A stretch of 64,000 bases of DNA from Oscillospiraceae bacterium (GTDB taxonomy: Bacteria > Bacillota > Clostridia > Oscillospirales > Ruminococcaceae), in NCBI GenBank assembly GCA_021769725.1, contig JAETSI010000013.1, forward strand, positions 1-64,000, read 5' to 3'. Each line of letters begins with the position of its first letter. Position 1 is the stretch's first letter. Shown here one piece after another: positions 44,039 through 53,247 of this stretch. A program made the translations under genes and the position numbers. The notes under the pieces were generated by a model. The model was not told the origin of the DNA, made no database searches, and was given only the letters and a program-made list of their open reading frames with translations.

Positions 44039-45673
44039 ATGGATTATAATTCACTCGCAAATTTGCTTTTTCCTGATGTGACTGATAAACCGGAAGATAT
44101 GGAGGCTCGTTTTCCGGAGCGTGAACTTCCGGCGGGAGCTTGTGTAACACGTATAGGACCCAGTCCAACGGGATTTGTTCATCTGGGGAATCTGTACAAT
44201 GCCCTTATAGGCGAGCGTCTTGCACACCAGTCCGGTGGTGTTTTTTATTTGCGTATAGAAGATACGGACAGCAAGCGTGAGGTTGAGGGAGCAGTTGAAA
44301 CGGTCATAAACGCTATGAACTATTTCGGCGTTCATTTCGATGAGGGAGCAGTTTCCGGCGGGGATAACGGATGTTATGGACCTTACCGTCAGAGACAGCG
44401 TGAAGCTATATATCACGTTTTTGCTAAAGATCTTGTTCAGCGTGGTCTTGCATATCCATGCTTCCTTACTGCTGAGCAGATCGAAGCAATACGTGAAAAA
44501 CAGACGGCAAATAAAGAAAATCCCGGAATTTACGGTGAATATGCTGCCTGCCGTGATCTTACAATACAACAGGTAAAGGAAAATATCAGTGCCGGCATGG
44601 AGTGGGTGCTTCGTTACAGAGGTGTTCAGACTGATGAATATATTTCCGTTGAGGATGCTGTCAGGGGAAAACTGGAGATGCCAAGAAATAATATGGATTT
44701 TGTTCTCCTTAAAAGCGATGGTATACCGACATACCATTTTGCTCATGTTGTTGACGATCATCTCATGCGTTCCACTCATGTTATAAGAGGTGAGGAGTGG
44801 ATCTCTTCACTGCCGATGCACGTGGAACTTTTCAATGCACTTGGCTGGAAAATGCCGGTGTACTGTCATACGGCTACGCTCATGAAAATGGAAGGAACGG
44901 GTAAGCGTAAGCTTTCAAAGAGAAAAGATCCTGAATTGGCGCTGTCCTACTACCAGCAGGAGGGAATAAGCTCCGATGCTATCTGGGAGTTTCTTCTTAC
45001 TGTGCTCAATTCTAATTTTGAAGAATGGCGTATTGCAGATCCGGAGGCAGATTATAGGGATTTTCCCTATTCATTGGAAAAAATGTCTATTTCCGGAGCA
45101 CTTGTTGATCTTGACAAACTGCGGAATATTTCCAAAGATGTTATAGGAAGAATGACCGCAGATGATGTTTATAAGAACTGGCTTGGCTGGTGCGATGAGT
45201 ATAACAATGATTTTGCAGAGCTTATTAGGAAATATCCTGAAAGAACGATTGCAGCGCTGAACGTTGGAAAGGGCGGCAATAAGCCGAGAAAAGATCTGGA
45301 AACCTGGAAGCAGGCGTGCAGTTTCATGAGTTTTTACTATGACGAGACGTTTGCCGTTTCTGATGATATGCCGGCAGAGTGTGATGAAGAAACGAGAAAT
45401 CTTTTCTTTGCAAAGTATCTGGAAAGTTACGATCATGGTGATGATTCGTCAGAATGGTTTGCAAAGGTAAAGTCGATTACCGAAGAATTAGGATTTGCTG
45501 TAAAGCCGAAGGATTACAAGAAGAATCCCGAACAGTATAAAGGAAGTATCGTGCATATAACAAATATGCTGAGAATTGCCCTTACGGGTCACGCCAACGC
45601 TCCGGATATACATGAGGTGAGTCATGTTCTGGGCGAGGAGATCGTAAGAAACAGGTTAGAAAAATGGCTGTAA
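44039..45673 (+). CDS. gltX: Glutamyl-tRNA synthetase
   Basis: This class I synthetase of 544 residues charges tRNA-Glu. The HIGH-type motif is RIGPSPTGFVHLGNLYNAL (about residues 39-57), with YLRIEDTD after it, and the KMSKS-type motif is KRKLSKRKD. The anticodon-binding part follows. AAGGA precedes ATG 44039. It is co-directed with metG 36 bp downstream. Confidence 0.93.
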   Translation: MDYNSLANLLFPDVTDKPEDMEARFPERELPAGACVTRIGPSPTGFVHLGNLYNALIGERLAHQSGGVFYLRIEDTDSKREVEGAVETVINAMNYFGVHFDEGAVSGGDNGCYGPYRQRQREAIYHVFAKDLVQRGLAYPCFLTAEQIEAIREKQTANKENPGIYGEYAACRDLTIQQVKENISAGMEWVLRYRGVQTDEYISVEDAVRGKLEMPRNNMDFVLLKSDGIPTYHFAHVVDDHLMRSTHVIRGEEWISSLPMHVELFNALGWKMPVYCHTATLMKMEGTGKRKLSKRKDPELALSYYQQEGISSDAIWEFLLTVLNSNFEEWRIADPEADYRDFPYSLEKMSISGALVDLDKLRNISKDVIGRMTADDVYKNWLGWCDEYNNDFAELIRKYPERTIAALNVGKGGNKPRKDLETWKQACSFMSFYYDETFAVSDDMPAECDEETRNLFFAKYLESYDHGDDSSEWFAKVKSITEELGFAVKPKDYKKNPEQYKGSIVHITNMLRIALTGHANAPDIHEVSHVLGEEIVRNRLEKWL

Positions 45674-45709
45674 ATTCAGTCGGAGTTGAAATCGAAAGGT
45701 CTTGAAAAA

Positions 45710-47725
45710 ATGGCAAGGAATAAAGATCAGAATAATGGAAAGAAATTTGATATACCACGTCCGGAATTTCCAAAGCGTGCAGTTGTCACCGGAGGAATGC
45801 CATACGGAAACAAGGAACTGCATTTTGGTCATGTAGGCGGAATGCTGGTTTTCGCTGATACCTATGCACGTTTTCTCCGTGACAGGATAGGCAAGGAAAA
45901 TGTTATATTTGTAAGCGGCACTGATTGCTACGGTTCTCCGATAGCCGAGGGTTGGCGTGTTAAAGTCAAAAAAGGAGAATTTCAGGGAACTCTTGAAGAA
46001 TTCGTTGGCAGCAATCATGACAAACAGCAGAAAACCCTTGACGCTTACGGAATCTCACCTAATCTTTTTGCTGCGTCCGGTCTTGGGCGATCAAAGGAGA
46101 TTCATGCAGAGGTTACGGATTGGTTTATTAAATCGCTCTATAAAAAAGGACAGCTTGACAAAATATCGACCATGCAGTTTTACGACGAAAAGGCGGGAGT
46201 TTTCCTTAACGGACGCCAGGTTATCGGAAAATGTCCTGTTGAGGGGTGTACATCAGAGAAAGGATATGCCGACGAATGTGATCTTGGGCACCAGTATATG
46301 CCGGAAAACCTTTTGAATCCCGTCAGCACGCTTACAGGAGAAACACCTGTAATGAAGCCGGTCACCAACTGGTACTTCCGTTTGCGTGATTACGAACAGC
46401 TTATGAAAAATTGGGTTGAGGAGCTGAAAAAACGCAAGGATGTCCGTCCCGTTGTCTGGAAAACGATCGACGAGTTTTTGAAAGCGCCGTCTATTTATAT
46501 CAAGCGTGAATTTGAGGATAAGTACATGGAACTGAGATCCTCAATGCCCGAACATGAATACCTGGAAGAAAAGAAAAAGCCGTCTTTCACTATAGAGTTC
46601 AGGAATCTTCCGGACTGTGACGAAGCGTGCCGTATTCTTACGGAAAACGGCATCCGCTACCGTACCGGAAAGACGCTTGTTCCTTTCCGCTTGACAGGAA
46701 ACATCGAATGGGGCGTTCCTGCTCCTGTGCTTGAGGGTGAAGATCCGCTTACAGTCTGGGTATGGCCGGAGTCTCTCTGGGCACCGATCTCATTCACACA
46801 GACATATCTGGAACAATCCGGACAGGATCCTCAGGACTGGAAGAAATACTGGTGCAGCAAGGATGCCGTTGTTTATCAGTTTATCGGTCAGGACAACATT
46901 TATTTTTACGGAATTGCCGAGCCTGCAATGTGGATGGCGCAGCAGGAGGGGGGGGAGAAAACTGCTTCTCCGGCTGACGGCGAGCTTCAGATGCCTGTAA
47001 TTGTAGCAAATCATCATATTTTGTTCCTTGACAAAAAGGCGTCAAGTTCCGGAGCTGTAAAGCCGCCTATGGCTGATGATCTTCTGAATCATTACACTCC
47101 TGAGCAGCTTCGTATGCATTGGTTGGGACTGGGACTGGGACAGCGTTCGGTCAGCTTTATGCCTAAGCCGTATAATCCGGATGCAGCGGCTGATGATACC
47201 GACCCTGTTGTGAAAGACGGTCTGCTGCTGTCTAATGTGTACAATCGCATGATACGAACAGCGTTCTATACAACGCAGAATGAACTGAACGGAATTCTTC
47301 CTGACAAAGCACCGGAAGAGAATTTTATAGCAGATGCCAGAAAAGCTGTTCTGGAATATGAGCGTCATATGTCAAAGTTTGCCTTCCACCAGTGTACCTA
47401 TGTTCTTGACAGCTATATCAGAAATGGAAGTAAGTACATGGCAAGAACTCTTACAGGCGAGTATCCTGATCGTGAAGTTCTTGAACAGGCTCTTGCAAAT
47501 TTGTTCTATATTATCAGGATAGCAGGAGTTCTTCTTCATCCGATGGCTCCCTTTGGTACGGAAAAGCTTCGTGAATACCTTAGAGCAGACGAGCGTATCT
47601 GGTCGTGGGATACTATTTTAGAACCGTTGAATTATTTTACCGGTGAAAATCATGAGTTGAAATTTCTGCCGCCGAGAACAGATTTCTTTACACGTCACGA
47701 GAGTCAGTTTGAAAATCAGATATAA
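45710..47725 (+). CDS. metG: Methionyl-tRNA synthetase
   Basis: This 671-residue class I synthetase has VTGGMPYGNKELHFGHVGGM (HIGH-type region, about residues 21-40), a zinc knuckle (GKCPVEGC and ECDLGH) and NIEWGVPAP. The KMSKS position reads LDKKASSSGAVKPP, a KASSS variant. A TTG at 45686 opens the frame, but ATG 45710 with AAAGG is preferred. It lacks the C-terminal dimer domain found in many MetRS. Confidence 0.9.
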   Translation: MARNKDQNNGKKFDIPRPEFPKRAVVTGGMPYGNKELHFGHVGGMLVFADTYARFLRDRIGKENVIFVSGTDCYGSPIAEGWRVKVKKGEFQGTLEEFVGSNHDKQQKTLDAYGISPNLFAASGLGRSKEIHAEVTDWFIKSLYKKGQLDKISTMQFYDEKAGVFLNGRQVIGKCPVEGCTSEKGYADECDLGHQYMPENLLNPVSTLTGETPVMKPVTNWYFRLRDYEQLMKNWVEELKKRKDVRPVVWKTIDEFLKAPSIYIKREFEDKYMELRSSMPEHEYLEEKKKPSFTIEFRNLPDCDEACRILTENGIRYRTGKTLVPFRLTGNIEWGVPAPVLEGEDPLTVWVWPESLWAPISFTQTYLEQSGQDPQDWKKYWCSKDAVVYQFIGQDNIYFYGIAEPAMWMAQQEGGEKTASPADGELQMPVIVANHHILFLDKKASSSGAVKPPMADDLLNHYTPEQLRMHWLGLGLGQRSVSFMPKPYNPDAAADDTDPVVKDGLLLSNVYNRMIRTAFYTTQNELNGILPDKAPEENFIADARKAVLEYERHMSKFAFHQCTYVLDSYIRNGSKYMARTLTGEYPDREVLEQALANLFYIIRIAGVLLHPMAPFGTEKLREYLRADERIWSWDTILEPLNYFTGENHELKFLPPRTDFFTRHESQFENQI

Positions 47726-47730
47726 AAAAT

Positions 47731-47764
47731 TGCCGTATCGGTTTTATCCGGTACGGCAGTTTTT
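47731..47764. terminator. Bidirectional terminator after metG
   Basis: TGCCGTATCGG (47731-47741) pairs with CCGGTACGGCA (47748-47758), followed by T6; A-rich sequence on the left makes it work on the - strand too. Confidence 0.9.
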
Positions 47765-49252
47765 TATTCTGTTACTATAACTTTAACTTCGGCTTTAATA
47801 TCGGGATTTGCAGCGCTGTATACTGTAACAGTGCATTCGCCGGGGGTTATAGCGTATATCCAACCCTCAAAATTTACGGTAGCGACGTTTGTGTTGCTGC
47901 TTTTCCATATTTCAGACTTGTCCGGAGCATCAGCCGGGAGCATTGTTACCAACGGCATATCGCCCAATCCTTTTTTAATGGTAATTTCATAGCGATCAAG
48001 TTTTATTTCAGCAACTCTGTTGTCGATAACGGTTACGCTGACTTCTGCTTTCACATCAGGATTATTTACGATTTGAACAGTAACGGTACATTTGCCGGGA
48101 GATACACCCACGATCCCCCTCATAGTTGACTGTAGCAATGCTGGTATCGCTGCTCCACCATTTTTCTGATTTATCCGGAGCATCGGCAGGAAGCATTGTC
48201 ACAAGCGGTATATCGCCCTGATTTACGCCAATCGTTATCTCGTATTTGTCAAGCTTTATTTCATTTACTCTATTGTCAATTACAGTTACTTTGATCTCCG
48301 CCGTTACGTCCGGATTATTTACACTCTGAACGGTAACGATGCATTCGCCGGGAGACACGCCTACGATCCAGCCCTCGTAGTTGACTGTAGCAATATCAGT
48401 ATCGCTGCTCCACCATTTTTCCGATTTATCCGGAGCAGATGAGGGAAGCATTTTTACTATGGATATATCGCCGCTTCCGACTTTTACTGTTATTTCGTAT
48501 TTGCTTAGCTCTATATCCTGAACAGTATAGGGATCATCATATACTGTCGTCGATACCGTTGAAGTTGCAGTAGTTGTAGACGAAGTTGTTGATGTAGTAG
48601 TAGTAGTAGTTGTTGTCGGTGGTTTATGGATATCAATAGGGCCATATTTAATATAATCTTCCAGCATTAGTACCCCGTCTGATGATAAATATGTATAATA
48701 ATTAAGTGAGATTGTAGCATCACTGCCAGTAATAATGCCATCACCGTTTATATCGCAGGCAATTTTCCTTGCGCCGCTGAATTGTCCGTATTCTCTGGCT
48801 GATAAGAGAGTGTATTCCTGCAAGATAAGGGTCGCATCTGTTCCGGTGTATTTCTGATCGTTATCAACATCTCCGAGCATATAGGGGGCTTCAGTGGTAG
48901 TAGTAGTAGTAGTAGTAGTTGTTGTTGTTGTTTTGGCCTTTGAAGTTGAAGCAGATGATTTAGTTGCTGCTTTAGTGGATGTTGTTTTTTTGACCGTTGT
49001 TGTTTTGGGCTTTGCAGTAGTTGTGGTTGACTTAGCAGATGTTTTTGGAGCAGCAGAGGCCGTTGTTTTAACAGCTTGTGCTGTTGGGATCATGTCCGGA
49101 ATATCCCGTATGCATTTTGTTTCCGTTGATAAGGATTCGCAGGAAATGACAGTGTTTTCAGCTGTCGCCGGATACGAAGAATATCCGGAAGTAGCCGAAC
49201 AGATACAAAGTGAAAATGAAATGACAGCTGCTAATAGCTTGTGTTTTTTCAA
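47764..49252 (-). pseudogene. Frameshifted secreted protein with dockerin and three Ig-like (BIG_2) domains
   Basis: The first frame (49252 to 48062) gives a signal peptide, a Ser/Thr/Lys-rich linker, a dockerin-like domain with LGDVDNDQKYTGTDATLILQ and CDINGDGIITGSDATISL, a Thr-rich linker, then Ig-like repeats. In the second repeat the expected GGCTGG codons after NYEG read GGGG, a 2-nt loss near 48115-48119. The rest of repeat 2 and a full repeat 3 continue in the frame ending at 47764. The start is TTG 49252 behind GGTGGG. It may be a recent pseudogene, a phase-variable gene or an assembly error. Confidence 0.72.
48894..48933 (-). repeat. Trinucleotide run encoding a poly-threonine linker
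   Basis: About twelve consecutive ACT/ACA codons (GTA/GTT steps on the + strand) encode the linker before the dockerin-like domain. A shorter run lies at 48595-48618. Such tracts can change length by slippage without shifting the frame. Confidence 0.75.
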
Positions 49253-49309
49253 AAAAATCCCACCTATATCTCTATAGGCAGAAAAAATTCAATTTCACAA
49301 AAATTATTT

Positions 49310-49795
49310 TTAAAATTCGAAATGTTTAGCAATTTTTAACAGCATTGCTTTGATTTTATATGACACATCTTGTTGGGTTTTACCAATTGCAAGTGCAGTT
49401 TCCGTTTCAGACTTCCCCTCAAGCACGACCATTTTAAACACATTATACTCCTCCGGAGAGAATGTCAGCAGATATGAAAGAACATTCTGAAACAGAATTT
49501 TATCTTCAATACCCTCAAACATATCTTCATAGAAGATGATACTGCTGTTGTTTTCGTCAAGTTCCTCAAACGTTGGATAAATACCATCGCTAAGTGATGA
49601 AATGTATCTTGTGTGTCTTTTACGCTTAGCTTCTTCCTTATACTCGCTTTCACTGCATTCCAAAACAAAATTACCGAAGGAGATATAGAATCTGCCTTCG
49701 GTAATTATCACATCTTTTATAAATTTTTCTTCGCTGACCTCTATGTACTTCTCACCATTCTGGTCGCTGTTATATTCAAAATACCTGACTTTCAT
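49310..49795 (-). CDS. Small sigma-70 region 4-like protein
   Basis: This 161-residue protein has a C-terminal helix-turn-helix, YLLTFSPEEYNVFKMVVLEG followed by KSETETALAIGKTQQDVSYKIK (about residues 108-150), matching region 4 of sigma-70 proteins. No clear region 2 is visible, so it may be a DNA-binding regulator and not a full sigma factor. ATG 49795 with GGAGG is preferred over the upstream start. It is followed after 57 bp by the dockerin/Ig-like gene on the same strand, probably in one transcript. Confidence 0.65.
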   Translation of the reverse strand: MKVRYFEYNSDQNGEKYIEVSEEKFIKDVIITEGRFYISFGNFVLECSESEYKEEAKRKRHTRYISSLSDGIYPTFEELDENNSSIIFYEDMFEGIEDKILFQNVLSYLLTFSPEEYNVFKMVVLEGKSETETALAIGKTQQDVSYKIKAMLLKIAKHFEF

Positions 49796-49844
49796 TTTTA
49801 ACCTCCGTTTTAATTTTTTGTTTCGAATCAAAACGAAGGCTAAG

Positions 49845-49885
49845 GATATTCAGCTGTGCAGCACAGCCATTTATATCTGAATATC
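49845..49885. repeat. Strong stem-loop over the divergent start region
   Basis: GATATTCAG (49845-49853) pairs with CTGAATATC (49877-49885); CTGTG-CAG-CACAG nests inside (49854-49866). It lies between the sigma-like gene and the + strand gene and covers the latter's presumed GTG start. Confidence 0.6.
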
Positions 49886-50293
49886 ATCCTGTCCAGAAAC
49901 ATACAGTTAATAAGAGCGAAAAACAAAGTGAAATTAATTTCATCAGAGAAGCCGACATATCTTGCATTTTCTGTTATAATTATAATTTGGATGATAATGA
50001 AAGCATTTAATGATTTTGGAAACAGTAACTTCATAATATGGTGCTGTTTATCACTATTTCACATACTCTACACGCTCTTTATATATAAAAACTCAAAGCA
50101 TATTTATATCGGTGACAATTATATTATTTTTTCTGATTGTGCCAAGAAATCGGATTTTTACAGTTATCGGATAAATGAGGACAAATTTGAATTATTACCA
50201 TCCAAACCGCCAAGAAAAACTCAGGTGTTTCGCATAGAGAACGATACAGATTTATTAAAAGATATTTTAAAAAATTATAGTTCTTTTGAATAA
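49856..50293 (+). CDS. Small membrane protein of unknown function
   Basis: This 145-residue frame has two membrane helices (about 34-52 and 60-76) and a polar C-terminal domain. The start is uncertain: GTG 49856 lies after AAGGA but inside a stem-loop, and no better ATG precedes the first helix. The terminator at 50334 supports it as a real transcription unit. I do not recognise the family. Confidence 0.5.
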   Translation: MQHSHLYLNIILSRNIQLIRAKNKVKLISSEKPTYLAFSVIIIIWMIMKAFNDFGNSNFIIWCCLSLFHILYTLFIYKNSKHIYIGDNYIIFSDCAKKSDFYSYRINEDKFELLPSKPPRKTQVFRIENDTDLLKDILKNYSSFE

Positions 50294-50333
50294 CGTTTTC
50301 AACGGCAAATTCCAGTTTATAGAGCTATTCCCC

Positions 50334-50360
50334 AACAGCAAGGGCGACCCTGCTGTTTTT
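50334..50360 (+). terminator. Terminator of the small membrane protein gene
   Basis: AACAGCA (50334-50340) pairs with TGCTGTT (50351-50357), with GGG/CCC inside and a T5 run. It reaches the topB stop codon from the other side. Confidence 0.75.
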
Positions 50361-52287
50361 ATTTGCCTCTCTCCGTTTTCCATTGATAGTACAGCTTGCC
50401 ATTGTACGGATTCTCCACGATCTCAGGGCGGACAATAGTCTTTTTACCCTTAGAGGTATAGAAAGTTGATTTGCCGTTCAGCAGTCCCTTGACCTGGGTA
50501 TCGGAAAGCTCTACGCCGTACACCTTAGCGATATTCATTCCGCATTTGCCCTTGCAGTAAAATCCGAACTTTCCCTTGACCACCTCTGCACCGCATTTCG
50601 GACATTTGCCGACAGATTCGTAAGAGCCGTCCGAAAGAGAAACAGAGCTGTCAGCCGAGCCGTATTTATTGCACATGGAACTGATGAAACTGCAAATTTC
50701 CGACATAAAGCTGTCAGCGGAATAACTGCCGTGTTCGATCTGTTGGAGTTTGCTTTCCCATTCAGCGGTCAGCTTTGCGGACTTCACTTCATCGGGAACA
50801 ACCTTAATAAGCTCCCTGCCTTTATCTGTTGCATGAAGTTTCTTGCCGTCACGCTCCATATACCCGTTTCTGACAAGTGATTCAACCGTTGCAGTTCTTG
50901 TGGCAGGAGTGCCAAGACCTTTCTTTTCGATATCTTCATCATAATTTTCGTTGCCTGCACGTTCCATAGCAGACAGAAGTGTATCTTCCATATAGGGCTT
51001 CGGAGGAGAAGTGAAATGTTCGCCCTCGCTTGCCTGCGCCGTGAAAGTCTGTCCCTCAGATACCGCAGGCAGTGATTTTTCCATGTTCTTGTCTGATTGA
51101 ATAAAGCGTTTCCAGCCGATATCAAGGACGGTTCTGCCTGTTGCTGTAAATGTTGTTTCATTGCAGATTGCTGTGATTTTTATTGCTTCATATTTGTGAA
51201 CAGGAGCAGTAGCACAAATTAGTTTTGTGGCAATCAGCGAGAGGATATTCTTCTCGCCGTTTGGCAGAAAAGCAAGATCAGCCGATGCAATATTGATCGT
51301 AGGGATAATGGCATGGTGTCCTGAAACTTTACTGTTATTGATAACCTTGCTTATATCGGGAGTATGCGAGATACCAAAGCCGAAAATTGTATCGCAGAGG
51401 TTTACCACATCAAAAGCTGTCTGTGCCATATCATCGCTGAGATATTGGCTGTCTGTTCGGGGATATGTAACGAGTTTTCCCTCATAGAGCGACTGTGTAT
51501 AGTCAAGTGTCTGCTGTGCCGTGTAGCCATAAGCCTTGTTTGCTTCTCTTTGGAGAGTAGTCAGATCATAGAGTTTTGGCGATTTTTCTATCTTTATCTC
51601 ACGCTTGATTGAGGAGATTATCACGTTACTGTTGTTACAAGAAGAAACAAGGGAATCAGCGGTATTTTCATCATCCATTCTTGCAGAAGAAAGAATAAAA
51701 TCTCCGCAATTCAGGTCAGCGGTAAAAAACTTCTTCTTTACAAAGCCGTTTACTTCCGCATCACGCTGAACGATCATTGCAAGGGTAGAAGTCTGCACTC
51801 TGCCGATATTGAGTTTACCGCCATATCTGCACGAAAACAGCCTTGAACCGTTCATGCCAACGAGCCAGTCCGCCCTTTCTTCCAAAGAAGAAACCCATAA
51901 GCGTTTTACTGGCTTATCGTATCTTGCCATATTGTAGACATAGCGGAATATACACTCTCCCTCACGGTCAGCATCGGTAGCACAGATGATTTCCGTTACA
52001 TCGCTCCTGTTCATAAGATTTTTCAGGATATTGTACTGAGATTTCGTGCTTTCCGTAACGGTAAACTGCCATTTTTCAGGAATCATGGGAAGCTGTGAAA
52101 AGCCCCACTTATGCTCCCAGCCGTTGCCGTAGTCGTTGGGATATTTCAGTCCGACCAGATGTCCGACACACCATGATACAATATATCCATTTCCTTCGGT
52201 GTAGCCTTTCTTTGCGGTATCAGCCCCGACAACGGAACTGATTGCACGGGAAACGGAAGGCTTCTCGCCTATGATCAAAATTGCCAT
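50359..52287 (-). CDS. topB: DNA topoisomerase III (conjugative-element type)
   Basis: This type IA topoisomerase (642 residues) starts MAILIIGEKPSVSRAI (Toprim) with ATDADREGECIFRY (about residues 101-114) and the active-site tyrosine in KLVTYPRTDSQYLSDDM. The C-terminus has one zinc finger, KCPKCGAEVVKGKFGFYC. This topB type is a standard cargo of Firmicutes integrative conjugative elements, and the next - strand genes fit such an element. The gene itself looks complete. Confidence 0.9.
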   Translation of the reverse strand: MAILIIGEKPSVSRAISSVVGADTAKKGYTEGNGYIVSWCVGHLVGLKYPNDYGNGWEHKWGFSQLPMIPEKWQFTVTESTKSQYNILKNLMNRSDVTEIICATDADREGECIFRYVYNMARYDKPVKRLWVSSLEERADWLVGMNGSRLFSCRYGGKLNIGRVQTSTLAMIVQRDAEVNGFVKKKFFTADLNCGDFILSSARMDDENTADSLVSSCNNSNVIISSIKREIKIEKSPKLYDLTTLQREANKAYGYTAQQTLDYTQSLYEGKLVTYPRTDSQYLSDDMAQTAFDVVNLCDTIFGFGISHTPDISKVINNSKVSGHHAIIPTINIASADLAFLPNGEKNILSLIATKLICATAPVHKYEAIKITAICNETTFTATGRTVLDIGWKRFIQSDKNMEKSLPAVSEGQTFTAQASEGEHFTSPPKPYMEDTLLSAMERAGNENYDEDIEKKGLGTPATRTATVESLVRNGYMERDGKKLHATDKGRELIKVVPDEVKSAKLTAEWESKLQQIEHGSYSADSFMSEICSFISSMCNKYGSADSSVSLSDGSYESVGKCPKCGAEVVKGKFGFYCKGKCGMNIAKVYGVELSDTQVKGLLNGKSTFYTSKGKKTIVRPEIVENPYNGKLYYQWKTERGK

Positions 52288-52306
52288 AAAAAAGCTCCTT
52301 TCGTAC

Positions 52307-52335
52307 TTGATTTTTTCTTTTGGGTGTGGTATAAT
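52307..52335 (+). promoter_or_regulatory. Promoter of the Rpn-type nuclease
   Basis: TTGATT (52307-52312), 17 bp, TATAAT (52330-52335), placed directly before the topB start on the other strand. Confidence 0.8.
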
Positions 52336-52355
52336 AGAAGTGAATAAAATTCCTA

Positions 52356-53201
52356 TTGAAGGCTGGTGTCCTTTTGCTCATAACAAAGAAAACTGAAAGT
52401 CAATGGCACGGAGATGATTTGCGCACTATTGAGAATTATCGTCCTCTTGATGATGATTTTATGCGTGAGTTGTTTCGCAACGATCTTCCGCTTGCACAAT
52501 TTGTCCTTAGAATCATCACAGGCATTGATGATTTGCAGCTCACATCTCAGGAAACACAGTATGACTTGAATCGACTGCTCGGCGCTCGTTCCATTTGTCT
52601 TGATGTTTTCGGAACTGACAGCAAGGGAAGAAAATTCGACCTTGAAATTCAGAGAGCTGACCGGGGCGCTACACCGCAGAGAGCGAGATACCATTCAAGT
52701 GCGATCGATGTGGAATTTCTAAAAGCAAAAACGGAATTTACTGAACTTCCGATCTCTTATGTTATTTTTATAACCGAAAATGACGTAAGAGGGGAAAACA
52801 AGTTGGTCTATAACTTTGAATGGACAGTTACTGATACAGGTACACCTTTAGGTGACGGCGCACACATAATTTTTGTCAACGGTGCATATAATAATGCCAA
52901 TGATACATCTGATCTTGCAATGCTCGTTCATGACTTCCGCTGCAAAAGAGCAGAAGATATGAAGATAAAAGAGCTTGCAGATAAAACACGTTATTTCAAA
53001 GAAACACCGGAAGGAGTGAGCATTATGTGCAAAGCAATTGAAGATATGCGTAACGAAGCAGCTAAGATGAATTCTTATCAGATTGCTCTCAATCTTATCG
53101 AATTGGGAACATTAACGGAAGAAGAAATTGCGAAGGCAACTCAACTTACTCTTGAAGAAGTTAAGGAACTTAAAGAACAGGCTTCACCTGTTACCGCATA
53201 A
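52356..53201 (+). CDS. Rpn family PD-(D/E)XK nuclease (transposase-like)
   Basis: This 281-residue protein belongs to the Rpn/PDDEXK_2 family (recombination-promoting nucleases, often called PD-(D/E)XK family transposases). The family start RPLDDDFMRELFRND (about residues 29-43), SICLDVFGTDSKGRKFDLEI and QRADRGATPQRARYHSS give the catalytic D...ExQ core. The C-terminus is helical. The start is TTG 52356 or TTG 52374; no ATG fits. It is read against its neighbours, with its own promoter and terminator, so it looks like a later arrival. Confidence 0.85.
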   Translation: MKAGVLLLITKKTESQWHGDDLRTIENYRPLDDDFMRELFRNDLPLAQFVLRIITGIDDLQLTSQETQYDLNRLLGARSICLDVFGTDSKGRKFDLEIQRADRGATPQRARYHSSAIDVEFLKAKTEFTELPISYVIFITENDVRGENKLVYNFEWTVTDTGTPLGDGAHIIFVNGAYNNANDTSDLAMLVHDFRCKRAEDMKIKELADKTRYFKETPEGVSIMCKAIEDMRNEAAKMNSYQIALNLIELGTLTEEEIAKATQLTLEEVKELKEQASPVTA

Positions 53202-53214
53202 GTCCAACCCACCC

Positions 53215-53247
53215 AAGCACATTCCCCACAACGGGGAGTGTGCTTTT
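53215..53247 (+). terminator. Terminator of the Rpn-type gene
   Basis: AAGCACATTCCCC (53215-53227) pairs with GGGGAGTGTGCTT (53233-53245), 13 bp with one T-G pair, followed by T4. Confidence 0.85.

Noticed and set aside
48894..48933. CRISPR-like short repeats
   Set aside because: They are uninterrupted trinucleotides coding for threonine, without spacers.
48894..49277. 127-codon + frame rich in valine
   Set aside because: It is the antisense of the Thr-rich linker of the dockerin/Ig-like protein.
53141..53247. C-terminal extension of the conjugative-element membrane protein
   Set aside because: This stretch is the terminator and antisense 3' end of the Rpn gene, so it is not native to the protein.
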